From positions 2,914,001-2,978,000 of the forward strand of contig NZ_FSRU01000001.1 of NCBI RefSeq assembly GCF_900142845.1: a stretch of 64,000 nucleotides of DNA. The letters are read 5' to 3'. A model generated the notes under the pieces. The model worked only from the letters and a program-made list of their open reading frames with translations, did not search any database and was not told where the DNA came from. Below, piece by piece: positions 52,723 through 61,823 of the stretch (position 1 is its first letter; every line of letters starts with the position of its first letter). A program made the translations under genes and the position numbers. The DNA is from Paraburkholderia phenazinium (GTDB lineage Bacteria; Pseudomonadota; Gammaproteobacteria; Burkholderiales; Burkholderiaceae).

Positions 52723-54021
52723 ATGAGCGATACCACCACGACCGACCGCACGAGCGCGGACCCGGTGTCATCGAAAAGCAACGGGGCACACGCTGCTCCC
52801 GCCGGGACCTCGCCGAACGCGCCGCCGCCCGGCGCCTCAGGCAAGCGCAAGCTATGGCTTGCACTGCTGGGCATGGGCGTGGTGGTCGCGGGTGCTGCGT
52901 ATGGTGCGTACTATTTCACGTATGCGCAATATCACGAGTCGACCGACGACGCGTACGTCAACGGCAATCTCGTGCAGCTCACGCCGCAGGTGACCGGCAC
53001 GGTTAACGCAGTCGACACGGACGATACGCAGATCGTGAAAGTGGGCGACCCGGTTGTCACGCTGGACCCGGCCGATTCGAGGATCGCACTCCTGAACGCC
53101 GAGGCGGCGCTCGGCCAGGCCGTGCGCCAGGTGAGCACCCTCTACGTGAACAACGACTACTACGCGGCCAACGTCGCGCAGCGCGCGTCGGACCTGGCCC
53201 GAGCAGAGGACGATCTGAAGCGCCGCGTCGCGGTGCAGAACACCGGCGCGGTATCGGCGGAAGACGTCTCGCACGCCCACGACGCCGTGGCCGTCGCGCA
53301 GGCCGCGCTCGACGCCGCCCGCCAGCAGGCGCAATCGAACCATGCGCTGACCGACCGCACATCGGTCGAAAACCATCCGGACGTGCAAGCCGCCGCCGCG
53401 AAGGTCCGCGACGCCTACCTCAACTACGCGCGCAATACGCTGCCGGCGCCGGTGACGGGCTACGTGGCGCAGCGCTCGGTGCAAGTGGGCGAGCGCGTCG
53501 CACCGGGCACGCCGCTGATGTCGATCGTGCCGCTCGACGGCGTGTGGATCGACGCAAACTTCAAGGAAGTGCAATTGCGGCGGATGCGCATCGGTCAGCC
53601 GGTCACGATGACGGCGGATATCTACGGTTCGAGCGTCAAGTACCACGGGCGGGTGATCGGTTTCTCGGCTGGCACGGGCAGCGCGTTCGCGACGCTGCCG
53701 GCACAGGACGCAACCGGCAACTGGATCAAGATCGTGCAGCGCCTGCCGGTGCGTATTGCCCTCGACCAGAAGGAGCTGGAGGCGCATCCGCTTCGTATCG
53801 GGCTGTCGATGGTGGTTGACGCCGACACGCGCGACGAGTCCGGCACGCAGCTCGGCGCTGCTGTGAACACGACCTATCACACGGATGTGTTTGCGCAGTA
53901 CGGCGCGCAGGCCGATGCGGAGATCGCGAAGATCATCGGGCAGAACGAGATCGCAGCGCAGGCGAAGGTGGCGACGTCGGCGGCAGGGAAAGCGGCGATG
54001 CGGGATCCTGCGCGCGGTTAG
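52723..54021 (+). CDS. HlyD-family membrane fusion protein (EmrA type)
   Basis: This 432-residue protein has a cytoplasmic tail of about 45 residues, one membrane segment (LWLALLGMGVVVAGAAYGAYYF) and YHESTDDAYVNGNLVQLTPQVTGTV, the lipoyl/barrel-sandwich domain of EmrA. Coiled-coil helices follow (about 140-240), then RSVQVGERVAPGTPLMSIVPL. It bridges the DHA2 pump and the outer-membrane factor. The ATG at 52723 follows GGAGAATTGAC. Confidence 0.92.
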   Translation: MSDTTTTDRTSADPVSSKSNGAHAAPAGTSPNAPPPGASGKRKLWLALLGMGVVVAGAAYGAYYFTYAQYHESTDDAYVNGNLVQLTPQVTGTVNAVDTDDTQIVKVGDPVVTLDPADSRIALLNAEAALGQAVRQVSTLYVNNDYYAANVAQRASDLARAEDDLKRRVAVQNTGAVSAEDVSHAHDAVAVAQAALDAARQQAQSNHALTDRTSVENHPDVQAAAAKVRDAYLNYARNTLPAPVTGYVAQRSVQVGERVAPGTPLMSIVPLDGVWIDANFKEVQLRRMRIGQPVTMTADIYGSSVKYHGRVIGFSAGTGSAFATLPAQDATGNWIKIVQRLPVRIALDQKELEAHPLRIGLSMVVDADTRDESGTQLGAAVNTTYHTDVFAQYGAQADAEIAKIIGQNEIAAQAKVATSAAGKAAMRDPARG

Positions 54022-54073
54022 GCGCCGGTCACTCTGGTCGCCATGACAGCCAGGCGTCTGAGAACGCAGGCAG

Positions 54074-54661
54074 CTAAAGTCCCAATCCGCTAAGGAATGC
54101 ATCGATCTGCCGCTCGAAACGAGGCCGGTCGTAGTCCACCAGCGCCATACGCCAGATGCCCTGCAGATAGGTGACAACAACTGATGCGGTAACGTGCGGA
54201 TCCAGCGTTGCAGACAATCGACCCTCGTCTCGATCCTGGCTCAACCGCTCGACGAGACAAGCGTGAAAACTTCCCAGGCCATCCTCGACAAGCTTGCGCA
54301 GCTCGGGCTCCGACAGCACCTCTTCGGAGGCCATCGCCGCCATCATGCAGAGCCTCGACGGCGTGGACGGATTGTCCAGGCAGTCGAGCACCGCACCGAA
54401 CAGCGCGCGAATCCCCTGGCTAGCCGTCGGGGCGCTCATCAGAGCCTGCCCGCGCTTGCGCCCTTCCGTCTCTTCGTAGCGCCTCACGCATGCCAGATAA
54501 AGCTGCTTCTTGCTCTTGAGGGTGTTGTAAAAGGAGCCTTCGCCGATGTCCATGATCTTCAGCAGATCGCGCAGCGACGTGCCGGCATAGCCGCTCTTCC
54601 AGAACAGCCACGTCGCCCGCTCCAGAGCCCGATCGTAGTCGAATGCAATTGTTCGTGCCAT
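54074..54661 (-). CDS. TetR-family transcriptional regulator
   Basis: This 195-residue regulator starts MARTIAFDYDRALERATWLFWKSGYAGTSLRDLLKIMDIGEGSFYNTLKSKKQLYLA, the TetR DNA-binding domain. It is divergent from the peroxiredoxin gene at 54871. Two palindromes in the 209-base gap (54679-54698 and 54732-54751) are good operator candidates. It is convergent with the emrA-type gene. Confidence 0.92.
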   Translation of the reverse strand: MARTIAFDYDRALERATWLFWKSGYAGTSLRDLLKIMDIGEGSFYNTLKSKKQLYLACVRRYEETEGRKRGQALMSAPTASQGIRALFGAVLDCLDNPSTPSRLCMMAAMASEEVLSEPELRKLVEDGLGSFHACLVERLSQDRDEGRLSATLDPHVTASVVVTYLQGIWRMALVDYDRPRFERQIDAFLSGLGL

Positions 54662-54678
54662 GGCGCCATCATAGCTTA

Positions 54679-54698
54679 TTTGTAGCAGTAGCTAAAAA
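54679..54698. promoter_or_regulatory. Candidate TetR operator, proximal
   Basis: TTTGTAGC and GCTAAAAA arms around AGTA match at seven of eight positions. It lies 17 bases upstream of the TetR start and shares the TTTGTA half with the second site. Confidence 0.5.
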
Positions 54699-54731
54699 TT
54701 GCATTGACAGGCTGGGCGGGCGTGAGCGATA

Positions 54732-54751
54732 TTTGTATCGATCGCTACAAA
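54732..54751. promoter_or_regulatory. Candidate TetR operator, distal
   Basis: TTTGTA and TACAAA arms with the central palindrome CGATCG form a 20-base dyad with a single mismatched pair. It lies between the TetR and peroxiredoxin genes. Confidence 0.6.
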
Positions 54752-54870
54752 CAAGCATGTGGCGAAACATCGAGGCGCGCCGAACATCAAGGCGGATGTG
54801 CCCTTCTCTACCCTGTGCCCGGCGATGTCAGCCGGTCATTCACCGTGTCAACGAATATAAGGAGTACGGC

Positions 54871-55521
54871 ATGTCGGTCAAACAGGCCTCGGCGGAATAC
54901 AAGGCAATGGTTCAGGAAAAGCTAGGCGAGAAGTTCAATATCATTGCCGGCGATATGGAGCGCGTCCGCGCATCCGGCGCGATCGACGGCGCGTTGAAGA
55001 GCGGACAATCCGCACCGGACTTCACGCTGCCCGACGCGTTCGGCAATCAGGTCTCGCTCAAGACTCTGCTGGCCAAGGGGCCGGTAGTGATCAGTTTCTA
55101 TCGCGGCGAATGGTGTCCGTTCTGCAATCTCGAACTACGCGGCTTGCAAGAAGCACTGCCGAAGATCGAAGCGCTTGGCGCAAGCCTGATTGCCATCTCT
55201 CCGGAGAAGCCGGATCACAGCATCGTGGCAACCGAGAAGAGCAAGCTGACGTTTCCGGTGCTCAGCGATTTCGGCAACACGGTGGCACGGCAGTTCGGCA
55301 TCGTGTTCCGGGTCGGGGATGAGTTACAGGCATTTTCGAAGAACGTCTTCAAGAACGATATCGCGCTGCGTAACGGGGAGGATTCGTACGAACTTCCGGT
55401 TCCGGCAACCTATGTGATCGATGCGGCCGGCGTCATTCGCTTCACGCATGTCGACGTGGATTACATGACAGGTCGAGCGGAACCCGATGAGGTGGTCGCC
55501 GCGCTGGCAACCTTGAAATAA
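54871..55521 (+). CDS. AhpC/TSA-type peroxiredoxin-like protein
   Basis: This 216-residue thioredoxin-fold protein has SAPDFTLPDAFGNQVSLKTLLAKGPVVISFYRGEWCPFCNLEL, with Cys82 and Cys85. The second cysteine in a CxxC instead of the usual peroxiredoxin arrangement puts it in the PRX-like2/AhpC-TSA group. It probably reduces peroxides. The ATG follows AAGGAG. The divergent TetR gene is its likely regulator, which suggests induction by a small electrophile or oxidant. Confidence 0.9.
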   Translation: MSVKQASAEYKAMVQEKLGEKFNIIAGDMERVRASGAIDGALKSGQSAPDFTLPDAFGNQVSLKTLLAKGPVVISFYRGEWCPFCNLELRGLQEALPKIEALGASLIAISPEKPDHSIVATEKSKLTFPVLSDFGNTVARQFGIVFRVGDELQAFSKNVFKNDIALRNGEDSYELPVPATYVIDAAGVIRFTHVDVDYMTGRAEPDEVVAALATLK

Positions 55522-55549
55522 GCTCGACGGATCCTGAAAACGGATCCTG

Positions 55550-55690
55550 TCAATCCATCATCTTGTCTCGCGTATCGCGTGTAATGAGCCGCGTGCTGCG
55601 CCGGTAGGTGAGATACGCCCAGAGCCAATCGAGAATGACGATGGCCCGGTTCCGTCCGCCGACCAGAAAGGCGATATGAGTTGCGCCGGC
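55550..55690 (-). pseudogene. Type II NADH dehydrogenase, C-terminal remnant
   Basis: About 46 residues remain: ATHIAFLVGGRNRAIVILDW then LWAYLTYRRSTRLI. This matches the membrane-binding C-terminal tail of NDH-2 enzymes, where GxRNR and the aromatic-rich WxWxYxTYRR segment are conserved. All FAD- and NADH-binding parts are missing. It lies just after the end of the peroxiredoxin gene on the other strand and before the NrsF gene, so a rearrangement at this place has removed the rest of the gene. Confidence 0.55.
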
Positions 55691-55721
55691 TGAACGCAGT
55701 TTGACCTTCCAACGGTCCAAT

Positions 55722-56363
55722 TCACCAGTCCAGCAGCCGTGGGCCCAGCGCCACGCCAGCAAGCGTGGGAATCAGCATGCCGAGGAGATACCAGACCGCC
55801 CAGAATGGCACGCCCATCTCGGGACAGTGGAAACAGTAAGCAACCGCTGCAGTCGCTCCCGCCAGCAGGCCGCCTGCGGCGCCGGCCAGCCTGGGACGCG
55901 TGGGAGCCAAACCTCGCATCGCCCAGAACACCATGATGAACACTGGCACTGAGAGCAACGCGATATTACGCGGACATACGCGCCACGTACTGCCCATGAC
56001 CAGCGGCAAACGCGCGTCGGAAGGGGTCAACCACAACAGGACGAGCGTCGCAATCCAGACGGCGAGCACTGGCGCAGCAAGCGCGGCCCACGCGCGGCCT
56101 ACCGCCACGCCTGGCCGGGATAGTCGCGCCGTCGCCAGCAACGCAGCGAGTGTGAGGCACAGAGGCAGAGCCAGCTTGATCCAGAACAGCGGCGTCTTCA
56201 TCGCCGCGCCGATATCGGGGCGAACGCCATAAACGATTGCCATGAGCACCGTGGAACCGACACCGCCGCATAACATCGCCCGGCTGAATCGCTTTGCCGA
56301 CACGTTATGATCGATAGCGGGCACCCCCGCGGCCAGCAGTGAAACAAGATCCTCTGTCTTCAT
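55722..56363 (-). CDS. NrsF-type (DUF1109) membrane anti-sigma factor
   Basis: This 213-residue protein has six predicted membrane segments. Conserved residues are Cys130 in TWRVCPRN, and Cys177 and Cys180 in AYCFHCPEM. In Caulobacter, NrsF holds sigma F at the membrane and its equivalent cysteines sense metal or thiol stress. The start overlaps the sigma gene stop by four bases (ATGA). It is a paralogue of the protein at 61820 with the same length. Confidence 0.9.
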   Translation of the reverse strand: MKTEDLVSLLAAGVPAIDHNVSAKRFSRAMLCGGVGSTVLMAIVYGVRPDIGAAMKTPLFWIKLALPLCLTLAALLATARLSRPGVAVGRAWAALAAPVLAVWIATLVLLWLTPSDARLPLVMGSTWRVCPRNIALLSVPVFIMVFWAMRGLAPTRPRLAGAAGGLLAGATAAVAYCFHCPEMGVPFWAVWYLLGMLIPTLAGVALGPRLLDW

Positions 56364-57010
56364 GATGCGCCTTGAAACTTCAGTGCCAATGCTTTTAGAC
56401 CGCGATGCACGCCAACCTTGACCGCCGACTCCGACAGGCCGGTGAGCTTTGCGGTTTCAGTCACCGACAGCCCCTCCAGCTTCATGTGCAGAATCGGCAG
56501 ACGCTGGCGATCGGGCAACTGTTCGAGCAGCTTGCTCAGATCACGCCGGGCCTCCGCCGGTTCGACATCGCAGGTGGCGAATATCTCGAGCTCGTCGTCC
56601 AGCGGCGTGTGCAAGGCTTCCCGGCGCGATCGGGCGCGAAAAAAGTCCGCCAGTTTGTAACCTGCGATCGCATGCACCCAGGCAGTCAACGGCTGGTCCT
56701 GACGATAGGTATGGCGTCCATTATGCACTGCCAGCAAAATCTCCTGAACCAGGTCCTCGATATCGTCTTGCAGATAAAAGAGACGCTTTCTCAGGAACCC
56801 GCGCAGATGCCCGGTCAGGTCGCCGAGAAATGCCTGATAAGCCGCCGCGTCCCCATCCAGACCACGTACGAATAGAGCCTTCAGCCGCTCTTCGACGGGA
56901 CGCGCCGGTCCATCTCGGTAGTTCGGTTCATTGCGGGTTCTGGTTACAGTTGGCACGAAATAAGCTACGTGAACAGCATTGACGCGGGTAGTAGAGAAGT
57001 GCTTTTCCAC
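56360..57010 (-). CDS. ECF sigma factor paired with NrsF
   Basis: The frame gives 216 residues. The sigma2 region is [22 protein letters not shown] with [19 protein letters not shown], and sigma4 is [39 protein letters not shown]. The paralogue at 61278 begins just before RLKTLFV, and here the matching segment ([11 protein letters not shown]) has no ATG, GTG or TTG close by. The GTG at 57010 is used but adds about 38 unsupported residues, and a good ECF promoter lies inside this 5' part (56919-56948). The true start is therefore uncertain. Confidence 0.87.
   Translation of the reverse strand: MEKHFSTTRVNAVHVAYFVPTVTRTRNEPNYRDGPARPVEERLKALFVRGLDGDAAAYQAFLGDLTGHLRGFLRKRLFYLQDDIEDLVQEILLAVHNGRHTYRQDQPLTAWVHAIAGYKLADFFRARSRREALHTPLDDELEIFATCDVEPAEARRDLSKLLEQLPDRQRLPILHMKLEGLSVTETAKLTGLSESAVKVGVHRGLKALALKFQGAS
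56919..56948 (-). promoter_or_regulatory. SigF-type ECF promoter at the 5' end of the sigma gene
   Basis: On the minus strand TGTAACC, 16 bases, then CGAACTA matches the GTAACC-N16-CGAA promoter of Caulobacter SigF, as does the site before the DUF2282 gene. Its -10 lies inside the open frame. It would allow autoregulation of the sigma-anti-sigma operon. Confidence 0.6.
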
Positions 57011-57249
57011 ACGCCATGATCTCCAGCGGGACGGTCGTTGATCGTTAAAACGGGCACTTTTCTTCCGTCCTTTAGTCGTGGCTCGCCGCCAAACATGACA
57101 CGAGGTATAACCGGAATCGTTCCGCCTTCCCGGTTTTCCACTAACAACAGATGCTGCTCAAGAGGTTCCTCAGTTTTTTCTCATCGGGCTGTCATATCGC
57201 CTTCCCCGCTGCGACCAATGCATGAACGATCCTCACCAGGAGTCAACTC

Positions 57250-57942
57250 ATGCTATCCCGTCTGCTTGCGTCCATTTCACTGCTTGTGGCCCTCCCGGTT
57301 GCTGCGGCAATGCCCCGACCGGTGGTTGTCGAACTGTTTACGTCCGAAGGCTGTTCATCCTGTCCGCCGGCTGACGCCTATCTGTCGGAGTTAAGTCAGC
57401 AGCGAAGCGACATTCTCCCTTTGGCTTTTCATGTCACCTACTGGAACAGCCTCGGATGGAAGGATCCTTTTTCCCTCGATATCGCCACCCAACGTCAGGC
57501 TGAATACGGGCGACGCTTTGGCGACGGCTCCTACACGCCCGAAATGGTCGTCGACGGAACAACGGCCTTCGTGGGTTCAGACCGCTCGTCCGCCGAGGTC
57601 GCGATTCAGAAAGCGAAGGACGCGGATTCAACGTCCGCGCCGTTGTCCGCGGTGCGCAAGGGCAACGCCATTACTGTTTCGGTCGGCGCCGGCTCCGGAA
57701 GCGCGCGCGTGATTCTGGTTGGTTACGACGCGCAGCACATGACCGCCGTCGGGCGTGGCGAAAACGGAGGGCGAACGCTGAAGGAGTCCAACATCGTTCG
57801 CTCGTTCCAACAGATTGGTCAATGGACCGGCGAACCGGCTGTGTTCGACCCGCAGTTACCTGCCGGTGAGAAGTCCGCGGTATTGCTCGAGGCGCCGGAC
57901 GGACACATTGTCGGAGCTGCCCGCGTGACAGATGCGCCTTAG
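57250..57942 (+). CDS. DUF1223 secreted thioredoxin-like protein
   Basis: This 230-residue protein has a signal peptide (MLSRLLASISLLVALPVAAA). Then come VVVELFTSEGCSSCPPADAYL, with Cys35 and Cys38 in a CxxC, and FHVTYWNSLGWKDPFS, both hallmarks of DUF1223. It probably has a redox or metal-handling role in the periplasm. It is followed on the same strand by a DsbD-like reductase (76 bases later), which could keep its CxxC reduced. It is divergent from the sigma/NrsF pair. Confidence 0.88.
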   Translation: MLSRLLASISLLVALPVAAAMPRPVVVELFTSEGCSSCPPADAYLSELSQQRSDILPLAFHVTYWNSLGWKDPFSLDIATQRQAEYGRRFGDGSYTPEMVVDGTTAFVGSDRSSAEVAIQKAKDADSTSAPLSAVRKGNAITVSVGAGSGSARVILVGYDAQHMTAVGRGENGGRTLKESNIVRSFQQIGQWTGEPAVFDPQLPAGEKSAVLLEAPDGHIVGAARVTDAP

Positions 57943-58018
57943 CGTGCTCTCACCCCGTCTCGGACAGACGCATTGTAAAAGTCCTATGTGCTTACCATCT
58001 CTTCGGGAGAAGCAAGCG

Positions 58019-60121
58019 ATGTCGCGCGTCACACGCATCAGTACCTTCTTTGCCGTTGTCGCAACACTTGTTCTTGCTCCATCGTTCGCGTCTCATGCGG
58101 CGTCGTCCAACTGGTCCGGCGATCAGCGGGCCAGTGTGCGCATCATCACAGCAACCAACGGCGTACAAGGCAGCACGCTTCAGATAGGTGTCGAGTTCCG
58201 GTATCCGAACGGGTGGCATGGTTACTGGCGCACCCCTGGCGATGCCGGCATCGCGCCGATTTTCGACTGGTCTCGGTCCCGCAATGTCGCATCGGCATCC
58301 GTGTCCTGGCCGGCGCCGTCCCGCCTCGTTATCTCGGGTCTGCAAAACAGTGTCTATACAGGCGATTTGATTCTGCCAGTGAGCCTTAAGCTAGACCATC
58401 CGCTCGAGGCGACCCGCATTGCGCTGACTCTCGACTATGCGAGTTGCGCGAATGTCTGCGTGCCCGAACATGCGGAGGTGACGCTCACGTTGCCGCCGGG
58501 CACGGACGAACCATCAAGTGAAGCAGCGGAGATCGTCGCAGCGGCGCAAAGGGTGCCGCGGACGCCCACAGAGGCCGGCATCGGCGTGGTGCATAACACG
58601 CTGGAGCAAACCTCCGGCGGCCGGCGCCTGAAGGTCGATCTGCTTAGCGAGGGTACCCCGTTTCGGTCGCCCGACCTGTTCGTCGAAGGAGCCGAGGCCG
58701 GTCTGCCCGCAGCGCCGCAGGTACACCTTTCAAACCACGGGCACCGGGCTGCACTGGAAGTCGAACTGCCACCTGCCGGTGCAGCGAAAGACCCGCTGCG
58801 CCTGACCGTGGTGGACGGATCCAGAGCGGCCGAGTTCATGGCCGCACCCGTCATCGCCACGGGAGGCGACGATCGCGGCATCGTCGTTATTCTGGCCTTG
58901 GCGCTTCTTGGCGGCCTGATTCTGAACTTCATGCCATGCGTGTTGCCCGTTCTTTCAATCAAGGTTTTCTCGGTAGCGAAAGCCGCAGGCACCGAACGCA
59001 AAACGGCAAGGCGGGTGGCGCTCGCGACGGCACTTGGGATTGTCACGTCATTCGGATTGCTTGCGGCCGTGCTGTCGGTGCTCAAACTCGCGGGTGCGTC
59101 ACTTGGTTGGGGCATACAGTTCCAGCAACCATGGTTCCTCGCAGGCATGGCGGTCTTCACAACGCTGTTCGCGGCAAGCTTCTTTGACTGGCTCCCGATC
59201 GGTCTTCCGCCAATCCTTTCCGGAGGTGCAAGCGGCGCAACGAGTCGGGGGCCGATTGTCGAGGCGTTCGTCGGCGGCATGCTTTCCACGCTTCTGGCGA
59301 CACCGTGCTCGGCTCCGCTCGTCGGTACGGTGGTCGGCTTTGCGTTGGCACGTAGCCCGCTCGAGATTACCGCGGTGCTTCTCGCACTTGGGGTAGGAAT
59401 GGCACTCCCGTTCCTGACGTTGGCGCTCGCTCCGTTGCTCGCGACGTGGCTTCCGCGCCCCGGCCAATGGATGATCCAGTTGCGCAAAATCATGGGCCTA
59501 ATGCTGCTCACGACTTCGGTCTGGCTGATCGTGTCGCTGTGGAATATCGCGGGTATGGCAGTCGCGTCACTCGTCGGCATCGTGCTGATTGCCATTCTCG
59601 CCGTACGGGCCGTCGTTACCCGATTGGGAAGCCTGCGGACCCACCGATGGTCAGGCGCGACGACTGCGCTCCTTGCGTGCAGTGCCATTGCAATGGCCTC
59701 GCTTACCCCTTCCGGAGCAGCAGATCGCAGCGCTCCACCCTCCGAATGGCAAGCGTTCGATCCAAATGCAATCAGCCCGCTGGTCGCCAGCGGCAAGACT
59801 GTGCTCGTCGACGTAACGGCAAGCTGGTGTCTCACCTGTAAGATCAATGAGCTGTCTGTTCTGGACACGGCTGCCGTGCGCACTCGGCTCAGACAGGACA
59901 ATATCGTGCGCATGCGAGCCGACTGGAGCCGGTATAACCCCGGAGTCCTCGCCTACATTCAGGATTTCGGTCGCTTTGGCATTCCGCTCGACGTCGTATA
60001 TGGGCCTCGCATGCCACAGGGGCAATTGCTGCCGGAGGTCTTGCAAACTTCGACGCTCTTCCGCGCGCTCGACAATGCCACCCTCCCGCAAACGGCGAAG
60101 AGCCATTCATCCGCCGGTTGA
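58019..60121 (+). CDS. DsbD/ScsB-like protein-disulfide reductase
   Basis: This 700-residue protein has a signal peptide (MSRVTRISTFFAVVATLVLAPSFASHAA), then an N-terminal periplasmic domain with a CANVC pair (Cys143, Cys147). An eight-helix membrane domain follows, with NFMPCVLP (Cys307) and ATPCSAP (Cys430), and a C-terminal thioredoxin domain with WCLTC (Cys604, Cys607). It passes electrons from cytoplasmic thioredoxin to periplasmic proteins. The N-terminal size fits ScsB, which is linked to copper tolerance. The start at 58019 is set by the signal peptide. Confidence 0.9.
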   Translation: MSRVTRISTFFAVVATLVLAPSFASHAASSNWSGDQRASVRIITATNGVQGSTLQIGVEFRYPNGWHGYWRTPGDAGIAPIFDWSRSRNVASASVSWPAPSRLVISGLQNSVYTGDLILPVSLKLDHPLEATRIALTLDYASCANVCVPEHAEVTLTLPPGTDEPSSEAAEIVAAAQRVPRTPTEAGIGVVHNTLEQTSGGRRLKVDLLSEGTPFRSPDLFVEGAEAGLPAAPQVHLSNHGHRAALEVELPPAGAAKDPLRLTVVDGSRAAEFMAAPVIATGGDDRGIVVILALALLGGLILNFMPCVLPVLSIKVFSVAKAAGTERKTARRVALATALGIVTSFGLLAAVLSVLKLAGASLGWGIQFQQPWFLAGMAVFTTLFAASFFDWLPIGLPPILSGGASGATSRGPIVEAFVGGMLSTLLATPCSAPLVGTVVGFALARSPLEITAVLLALGVGMALPFLTLALAPLLATWLPRPGQWMIQLRKIMGLMLLTTSVWLIVSLWNIAGMAVASLVGIVLIAILAVRAVVTRLGSLRTHRWSGATTALLACSAIAMASLTPSGAADRSAPPSEWQAFDPNAISPLVASGKTVLVDVTASWCLTCKINELSVLDTAAVRTRLRQDNIVRMRADWSRYNPGVLAYIQDFGRFGIPLDVVYGPRMPQGQLLPEVLQTSTLFRALDNATLPQTAKSHSSAG

Positions 60122-60381
60122 AATGGCGCAATTTCTTCAGAAGCTATTCAGACTTACGACCAACTGAAGGTAAGGGCTCGTTGAGATAGGGGGTGTAAGC
60201 CGCCACATGCTTCGAGTGGGCGCCTCGACTCAGGAAAGTCTTCTCCATGTTCTTCGTACATGGCTTGCCCTCGTTCGTGTAACCCGAAGCACTTTTTGGA
60301 CGAATTTAAAGGGCGAGGTCGAACCGGCACAACACGTCGACCGCATAAAGCAAAATGGACAATCCGTCGTGTGTAGCGGCT

Positions 60382-60975
60382 TCACTTGACGTTGGGCTCC
60401 AGAAGCGCCAGCGCTGGCCGTACAACTCCCTCCAGCAGCGCACGCTCCGGTCTTACCCGGGCAAGCACCCGTATGCCCAGGTGTACGCCCAGCAGCAACC
60501 GGGCAAGATCATCAGCAGGCTGTGTAGTCGAAATCTCGCCAGCCTGCTGACCAGCGCGCACACAACGCAGGAAAAACGCTTCGACCGCGATCAGTACGTT
60601 TGCGATCATCGCCTGAAAATCGGCGTCGTGTGGTGCAACCTCAAGCGCCGAATTCACCAGCAGGCATCCCTTACGGTCCCTGTCGCAGACCGACCGCTCG
60701 ACAATCTCGCGGAAGAATGCCTTGATGGCGTCCAACGGTGGGAGGCTTCGCTCAAATCTCGATACCCGGTCACCAAAGCTTCTTTCAATGTAATGTGCCA
60801 GCGCTCGTTCAAACAGCGACCGTTTGTCCCCGAACGCGTTGAACAGGCTTGCCCCCGTAATTCCCATACCCTGCGCGAGATCCCGGACGGACGTAGCTGT
60901 ATAGCCATAGATCCAAAACTGGTGGGCGGCGGCATCAAGAACCGCATTTTCATCAAATTCCCGTGGTCGGGCCAT
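60382..60975 (-). CDS. TetR-family transcriptional regulator
   Basis: This 197-residue protein starts MARPREFDENAVLDAAAHQFWIYGYTATSVRDLAQGMGITGASLFNAFGDKRSLFERAL, the TetR DNA-binding domain. An effector domain follows. The upstream frame to 61026 lacks family sequence. It is divergent from a glutathione S-transferase remnant at 61151, which may have been its original target. A 16-base palindrome lies between them (61043-61058). Confidence 0.9.
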   Translation of the reverse strand: MARPREFDENAVLDAAAHQFWIYGYTATSVRDLAQGMGITGASLFNAFGDKRSLFERALAHYIERSFGDRVSRFERSLPPLDAIKAFFREIVERSVCDRDRKGCLLVNSALEVAPHDADFQAMIANVLIAVEAFFLRCVRAGQQAGEISTTQPADDLARLLLGVHLGIRVLARVRPERALLEGVVRPALALLEPNVK

Positions 60976-61042
60976 GTTAACTCCTGCCATCGCGTAACGT
61001 TTTGCCGGTCGGCATTGCAACGTCACACACGTTACGATATTC

Positions 61043-61058
61043 TAAATCAATTGATCTA
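61043..61058. promoter_or_regulatory. Candidate TetR operator
   Basis: TAAATCAATTGATCTA is a 16-base palindrome centred on AATT with a single mismatched pair. It is 67 bases upstream of the TetR start and 92 bases before the remnant's ATG. Confidence 0.5.
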
Positions 61059-61150
61059 AAATGACCTGAGGCGATAGCAAACCTCCCCTAGGGTGCTACG
61101 AAAGCCGTGACGCACGCATCAGGCGGTCTGAACGCCACGCACAGTAAACC

Positions 61151-61261
61151 ATGATCGACTTCTATTTTCACCCTACGCCCCACCCTGCAAAGCTTGCCCT
61201 GATGCTTGCCGGCATGAAAGCCGTGCTTGACGCAGCGGTTCGGGACCACTCTGCTCTTTGA
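61151..61261 (+). pseudogene. Glutathione S-transferase, N-terminal remnant
   Basis: The frame starts MIDFYFHPTPHPAKLALML, very close to the thioredoxin-fold start of bacterial glutathione S-transferases. It then leaves the family after about 20 residues and stops at residue 36, just before the second sigma gene. The rest of the gene is gone. It indicates that the sigma module was inserted here, or that a deletion joined the two. Confidence 0.5.
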
Positions 61262-61277
61262 CCCGGGAGTCAGAACC

Positions 61278-61823
61278 GTGTATTCCGCAGAGCAGCGTCT
61301 GAAAACATTGTTTGTCGCGGGCCTCGCGGGCAACGCATCCGAATATCGCTCGTTCCTGTTCGAACTGACGCGTCACCTGCGGGGCTATCTTCGCAAGCGG
61401 ATTCCACAACTCCACGACGACGTCGAGGATCTCGTTCAGGAAATCCTGCTTGCCGTGCACAATGCACGTCATACATACCGCCCGGACGAACCTCTCACCG
61501 CGTGGGTCCACGCGATCGCGCGTTATAAGCTGATGGATTTCTTCAGGACGCGTGCACGACGCGAGTCGTTGCACGAACCGCTTGACGAGCACGACGACAT
61601 TTTCGCCGAATCCGACGACGAGCCGGCAGATGCCCGTCGTGATGTCGGGAAACTACTTGGTCATCTGCCTGACAAACAGAGGCTCTCGATCCTGCACGTC
61701 AAGTTGCAGGGACTTTCGGTTGCCGAAGCCGCCCAGTTGACAGGGCTATCGGAGTCGGCCGTCAAGGTCAGTATCCATAGGGGCCTCAAGGCTCTGGCCG
61801 CACACGTGCGGAGAATCGCATGA
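61278..61823 (+). CDS. ECF sigma factor paired with NrsF, second copy
   Basis: This protein of about 181 residues starts at GTG 61278 with GGGAG nine bases upstream. A TTG at 61227 is less likely because it reads through the remnant region. Sigma2 is [22 protein letters not shown] with [19 protein letters not shown]; sigma4 is [39 protein letters not shown]. It is closely related to the sigma factor at 56360. The downstream NrsF-type gene overlaps by four bases (ATGA). Confidence 0.9.
   Translation: MYSAEQRLKTLFVAGLAGNASEYRSFLFELTRHLRGYLRKRIPQLHDDVEDLVQEILLAVHNARHTYRPDEPLTAWVHAIARYKLMDFFRTRARRESLHEPLDEHDDIFAESDDEPADARRDVGKLLGHLPDKQRLSILHVKLQGLSVAEAAQLTGLSESAVKVSIHRGLKALAAHVRRIA

Noticed and set aside
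58435..59913. Minus-strand frame of 492 codons opposite the DsbD-like gene
   Set aside because: It is a serine- and arginine-rich shadow with no motif, and the plus strand has all DsbD cysteines in place.
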